A stretch of DNA of 23,389 nucleotides from assembly GCA_016758965.1 (NCBI GenBank), contig JAEPRB010000406.1, positions 1 through 23,389 on the forward strand, given 5' to 3'. Below are positions 19,591 through 23,389 of this stretch, in pieces (within the stretch, counting starts at the first letter, position 1; each line of letters opens with the position of its first letter). This DNA is from Circinella minor (taxonomy: Eukaryota; Mucoromycota; Mucoromycetes; Mucorales; Lichtheimiaceae). The notes under the pieces are model-generated. The model did not search any database, had not been told where the DNA came from, and worked only from the letters and a program-made list of their open reading frames with translations. The position numbers were made by a program, and so were the translations under genes.

Positions 19591-20095
19591 TTACTGAAAT
19601 ACTATGGCGCACTCTGGAAAAAAAAGAGCCTGAATACTCATACGTAAACGTGGTGCCTGAGCTTTTTTCTTCTTCCAGCCACTTTGTGCCTTTACCAAAA
19701 AGTTTTGATTCGTAGTACTAAAGATAAATGTTTTACCAATTGTACAACAGTTTATGCAATAATTTTGTTCCTGGGTGTTGTTTCTTATATCATTGGGAAC
19801 GTATATTATGATCGTTGATCAATTCAACTTCATCAAACCATAAGGTACAATAGATAAAATATATGTTAATTAGCTTAATAAAATGAAAGTAGTAATAAAA
19901 TATACTTCTGAAAGATCAACTTGTAATATACAAATATGATCAACATATAAATTGCATGAAAATTCTTCCATAGTTAAATGATACAAATTTCTTTAAAGTA
20001 AAAAAAGAGCCACGAGTGTAAAATTTACTAGAATGATTCAATGCGTGGCGAACAAAGATTAAGTCGTGTCATTCCATCTCTACGACAATGTTGCC
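19591..20095 (-). pseudogene. decayed gene, copy A of an EMEWHDL-type coding remnant
   Basis: On the minus strand from about 20095 the frame reads NIVVEME, TGA, HDLIFVRHALNHSSKFYTRG, SFFTLKKFVSFNYGRIFMQF to a stop at 19942-19940. Further on, TLWFDEVELINDHN appears near 19840-19800. A block at about 19715-19591 reads FGKGTKWLEEEKSSGTTFTY, EYSGSFFPECAIVFQ and then TAA. The internal TGA replaces a TGG that is intact in copy B (20154-20290), showing pseudogenisation. The pieces are consistent with exons of one gene read right to left, but exon joins were not proven. I do not recognise the protein. Confidence 0.4.
20045..20092 (-). repeat. direct repeat, member 1 (partner 20228-20275)
   Basis: GTGGCGAA(C/T)AAAGA followed by AGTCGTG and CATTCCATCTCTAC recurs 183 bp downstream, in the same orientation, with a few substitutions. 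It corresponds to the duplicated EMEWHDL exon on the minus strand. Confidence 0.7.
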
Positions 20096-20153
20096 ATAAC
20101 AACTTTTTCACTTTATTAAAAATATTCACACTTTTGACATGCTCAAATTACCA

Positions 20154-20290
20154 TGTCACAAAAAATAAACACTCATTCCTTCCTTAAAGTAAAAAACAAA
20201 AATTTGGACACAAACACTAGGCAATCCGTGGCGAATAAAGACCAAGTCGTGCCATTCCATCTCTACTACAATCCTGTCACTGCTGTCACG
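20154..20290 (-). pseudogene. copy B of the EMEWHDL-type exon
   Basis: The minus strand reads NYRDSSDRIVVEMEWHDLVF, IRHGLPSVCVQIFVFYFKEG, MSVYFL and then TGA. The core VVEMEWHDLVFIRHGL is the same peptide as in copy A (VVEME*HDLIFVRHAL), conserved in frame with mostly conservative changes, which argues that this strand and frame was once coding. It is truncated on both sides. Function unknown. Confidence 0.4.
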
Positions 20291-20339
20291 ATAGTTGTGT
20301 TAAACACCAAGTGCAAAATCACATGGTTTTTTCTTTTTA

Positions 20340-20730
20340 TATATAAAAACACCCCTTTCCCATATCTTTTTTTTTCTTTTCTCTTTTCTTTTTTTTTTTA
20401 CTTCACTTTCCACGGCCATTTTTTTCTACTTCAAACCCTTCATTACCGTTTTTTTTTACTACTTTATCGTTCGAGTCGTTTTTTTTACTTCAACACTCAA
20501 AGCAGGTTTGTTTATATTTCCACTTCACCCCCCAAAGTTGTTTTCATTCTACTTCACTCCCCAAGCAAGCCTTCTTTCCGTCGTTCCGTTTTTTTTTACT
20601 TCACCCCCCCAATGCTGCGCTTTTTTTTTTTTACTTCACTTCACCTTTATTTTACTTTACCTTTCACAACCTTTTTTTTTCTAATTCACACTTTCAATAC
20701 ACTTTTTTTTTATTACTTATTCATTAGGTA
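20340..20730 (+). repeat. pyrimidine-rich degenerate repeat tract (T(n)ACTTCAC)
   Basis: The motif T(6-12)-ACTTCA, usually followed by C(2-7) or an AC-rich word, recurs at least eight times (for example near 20395, 20424, 20477, 20520, 20550, 20595, 20628). It is nearly free of purine runs on this strand. A Phe/Ser/Thr-rich frame crosses it, but I regard that as a by-product. A TATATAAAA word sits at its left edge (20339). Confidence 0.6.
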
Positions 20731-20759
20731 CTTCAAGAACCTGTGCAAGAAAACCCTTG

Positions 20760-21369
20760 GGTCATTTTTCCTTTTAGTTGTTGTTGCCTCTTTTTTTTTT
20801 TTTTTGGTAATCTTTGGTCAACACACTGGCTCTCTTGGTTCCATTTTCTGTGGTTTTGCCTTTGCTCGTTACTTGTCTCCTTGTGGCATTCCTTTACTTT
20901 TTTTTTCGCGTTGCATTCATTGCACACAAGCATTGTTGCAAAATGCTTGCCATTGAGTCTCTTTCCCGCATCGTCGTAGTTACCAAGTCTCGACTTTGCC
21001 ATTGTTGGTCCATATACACTCGTGATTTCTCATTCGCGACGTGTATTTCGTGAACCTCTTACTATGGTCAAGAACAAGAAGACAACTTATCCCATTGAAT
21101 ACTTTAGTTCTTATAAAGTATGTCAGTAAGAAAGGCTTGACTCTGACCAAGAATAGGTTCTTGGGGTACACCTCAAACTGTACTCTTGGGTTGCTACCAT
21201 GCGTGGCAGAGTTCCTTTTTACACGCGACATCACGGGTCCTTTGGTAACCATTGACAAGAACCTGAACAAAATATTGGTTTATTCCTAATGTCTCGCTAC
21301 CAAACTATCTTACACTTTGCGTGCACTATAGTTTTATGTTTGCCCTTGATGACTTTCTAATTAGCAGAA
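20760..21369 (+). pseudogene. membrane-protein remnant, possibly ABCC-type transporter
   Basis: Segment 1 (from 20814) reads VNTLALLVPFSVVLPLLVTC then VAFLYFFFRVAFIAHKHCCK and MLAIESLSR, i.e. two hydrophobic segments followed by a polar stretch. Segment 2, in another frame from 20980 to TAA at 21127-21129, reads LPSLDFAIVGPYTLVISHSR then VFREPLTMVKNKKTTYPIEY. Segment 3, in yet another frame, reads RFLGYTSNCTLGLLPCVAEF. In order and spacing this resembles the second membrane domain of MRP/ABCC exporters (pattern like 'P...LY...QR.Y...SRELKRL.S.SRSP', then 'TIRAF....F', '.DKN..AYYP', '.FLG'). That is a by-eye inference. At least two frame changes are needed and no nucleotide-binding domain is present, so it would be a dead fragment. 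Confidence 0.33.
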
Positions 21370-21578
21370 ATCATTGAGTATATTCATTACTATAAATAGC
21401 GCAAAACATATTACAATTATAGTGTACGTAAAATAAAAATAATCCGGCCGCAAGTCATTAAAGAAAAAACAATATTCGGTTGACTACCATAACACCGGTA
21501 CTATGCAAGCTTCTGCTGGATTAATTTTCATGCAGCCAGCACATAGGCAATCCATACCCTAGGAACATACTACTCAAT

Positions 21579-21764
21579 ATGGTAAAGAAAATTATTGTGA
21601 CCCGCGGACCTGCAATAATTTCTGATCTCGCTACAAGTAGTAGAGCTGAATATGTGGAAGAGGTCTGTGCTTCTACACCATATTATTCCTTTCCTTCAGC
21701 TATTCCACACCATATCTCAGTATTGTTTGAGGTACTCCAATATTATTCAGATTACTGTTATTCA
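21579..21764 (+). pseudogene. orphan exon leading into the tandem array
   Basis: ATG 21579 opens MVKKIIVTRGPAIISDLATS then SRAEYVEEVCASTPYYSFPS and AIPHHISVLFEVLQYYSDYC, reaching TTCAG|GTAATT, a good donor at the very start of the first tandem unit. Spliced to the next acceptor in the array (CAAG, 21878) the frame soon hits a stop. I do not recognise the peptide. It may be the non-duplicated upstream exon of the gene whose last intron and exon were amplified. Confidence 0.35.
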
Positions 21765-23389
21765 GGTAATTAATGAACAAATGTGCTTATTATATAGTAT
21801 GTCTTGAGTCTATTACTAACATTTATATTATTATTTTTATATATATTCAATACATGGATGTGGTGTCTATATCAAGGTCCCGGATGTTCAATGTGGTGGC
21901 GATGAGTTCCACTTTGCGTTTTCCTTCTTACTTTGGTGTTCTTTCAAGATTTGTTGCGTAGTGGTTAAAGAACGGAAATAAAAGAATGACAAGAACATGC
22001 CGGGACGGTGGGTGGTTTGGGTCGGGCAAGGGTGAGCAATTCTCTGTTCACGACATGCTAAATGAGGTCCTTCGCGGATACCAAGAATAAGAATAAGTCA
22101 TTATTAAGGTAATTAATGAAAAAATGTGCTTATTATATATTATGTGCTAGGTCTATTACTGACATATATATTATTATTTTTTATATATTTAATACATGAA
22201 TGTGGTGTCTATATCAAGGTCCCGGATATTCATTATGGTGGCGATGAGTTCCACTTTGCGTTTTCCTTCTTACTTTGGTGTTCTTTCAAGATTTGTTGCG
22301 TAGTGGTTAAAGAACGGAAATAAAAGAATGACAAGAACATGCCGGGACGGTGGGTGGTTTGGGTCGGGCAAGGGTGAGCAATTCTCTGTTCACGACATGC
22401 TAAATGAGTTCTTTCGCGGATACCAAGAATAAGAATAAGTCATTATTAAGGTAATTAATGAAAAAATGTGCTTATTATATATTATGTGTTAGATCTATTA
22501 CTGACATATATATTATTTTTTTTATATATTTCAATACATGGATGTGGTGTCTCTATCAAGGTCCCGGATATTCATTATGGCGGCGATGAGTTCCACTTTG
22601 CGTTTTCCTTCTTACTTTGGTGTTCTTTCAAGATTTGTTGCGTAGTGGTTAAAGAACGGAAATAAAAGAATGACAAGAACATGCCGGGACGGTGGGTGGT
22701 TTGGGTCGGGCAAGGGTGAGCAATTCTCTGTTCACGACATGCTAAATGAGGTCTTTCGCGGATACCAAGAATAAGAATAAGTCATTATTAAGGTAATTAA
22801 TGAAAAAATGTGCTTATTATATATTATGTGCTAGATCTATTACTGACATATATATTATTATTTTTTATATATTTCAATACATGGATGTGGTGTCTCTATC
22901 AAGGTCCCGGATATTCATTATGGCGGCGATGAGTTCCACTTTGCGTTTTCCTTCTTACTTTGGTGTTCTTTCAAGATTTGTTGCGTAGTGGTTAAAGAAC
23001 GGAAATAAAAGAATGACAAGAACATGCCGGGACGGTGGGTGGTTTGGGTCGGGCAAGGGTGAGCAATTCTCTGTTCACGACATGCTAAATGAGGTCCTTC
23101 GCGGATACCAAGAATAAGAATAAGTCATTATTAAGGTAATTAATCAAAAAATATCATTATTATATATTATGTGCTAGGTCTATTACTGACATATATATTA
23201 TTATTTTTTATATATTTAATACATGAATGTGGTGTCTATATCAAGGTCCCGGATATTCAATATGGTGGCGATGAGTTCCACTTTGCGTTTTCCTTCTTAC
23301 TTTGGTGTTCTTTCAAGATTTGTTGCGTAGTGGTTAAAGAACGGAAATAAAAGAATGACAAGAACATGCCGGGACGGTGGGTGGTTTGG
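21755..23389 (+). repeat. 342-343 bp tandem array, at least 4.7 units, running off the right edge
   Basis: GGTAATTAAT recurs at 21765, 22108, 22450, 22792 and 23135, with very high identity between units (unit 1 most diverged). Each unit contains GTAATT, a branch-point-like TACTAAC (unit 1) or TACTGAC, no AG until TATATCAAG, then about 232 bp ending ATTATTAAG before the next GTAATT: the layout of one 110-nt intron plus one exon. All three exon frames contain stops. One frame reads MSSTLRFPSYFGVLSRFVA, TAG, then GGWFGSGKGEQFSVHDML and NEVLRGYQE. No family recognised. Confidence 0.9.

Noticed and set aside
20153..20956. 267-codon plus-strand Phe/Ser/Thr-rich frame
   Set aside because: Its length comes from the pyrimidine-rich repeat tract, which has no stop codons by composition (stops need A/G). 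The residues are almost all Phe, Leu, Ser, Thr, Pro, and its left end overlaps the minus-strand EMEWHDL copy.
21889..22323. Homology of the tandem unit to the end of the hAT transposase (AAGGT(C/T)CC(G/A)G and GATGAG words)
   Set aside because: The shared bases are few and the proposed frames diverge at once; probably coincidence.
21765..23389. Tandem array as a CRISPR array
   Set aside because: Units are 342-343 bp and nearly identical throughout, with no short repeat/variable spacer alternation, in a eukaryotic context.

Overview
The window looks like an AT-rich, intron-bearing fungal chromosome segment, most probably from an early-diverging Mucoromycota (Mucorales-like) genome. Four things point that way: short GTAAGT...TAG introns, long A/T homopolymers, many decayed transposons, and one intact gene for an NIS (IucA/IucC-type) siderophore synthetase. 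Among fungi this enzyme is known as the rhizoferrin synthetase of Mucorales. Species cannot be decided from the sequence.

Layout. 1-209: the first exon of an unidentified acidic protein on the minus strand, running off the left edge through an intron full of poly-A/poly-T. 1257-2028: a 0.75-kb repeat whose second copy lies in the same orientation at 11367-12097; both carry remnants of the same multi-exon gene. 2029-3812: a minus-strand non-LTR retrotransposon remnant (coiled-coil ORF1-like part, then the start of an endonuclease ORF2) broken by frameshifts. 3813-5884: no convincing gene. 5885-7453: a possible two-exon fragment and a hAT-type transposase pseudogene. 7664-8720: a Gly/Pro-rich protein pseudogene with frames broken at homopolymers, followed by intron-like segments. 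9527-10784: near-identical inverted arms (about 160 bp) enclosing another coding remnant, then tandem diverged copies of the arm sequence to 11165. 12098-16400: a 4.3-kb gene-free stretch ending in the promoter region of the synthetase.

16417-18759 is the one complete, apparently functional gene: four exons, 640 residues, all expected NIS-synthetase motifs present. An exact match to the ATCWGATAA element bound by fungal iron-responsive GATA repressors lies about 300 bp upstream of its ATG, consistent with iron-repressed siderophore production (inference). 

18760-21765: AT-rich 3' flank, a minus-strand duplicated coding remnant (EMEWHDL-type), a pyrimidine-rich degenerate repeat tract, a plus-strand membrane-protein remnant that resembles the second membrane domain of ABCC transporters, and a short orphan exon. 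From about 21755 to the right edge there is a 342-343 bp tandem array, each unit built like one intron plus one exon. Apart from the synthetase, almost everything readable here is decayed mobile or duplicated DNA. Many breaks coincide with homopolymer runs, so some may be assembly indels rather than real mutations.
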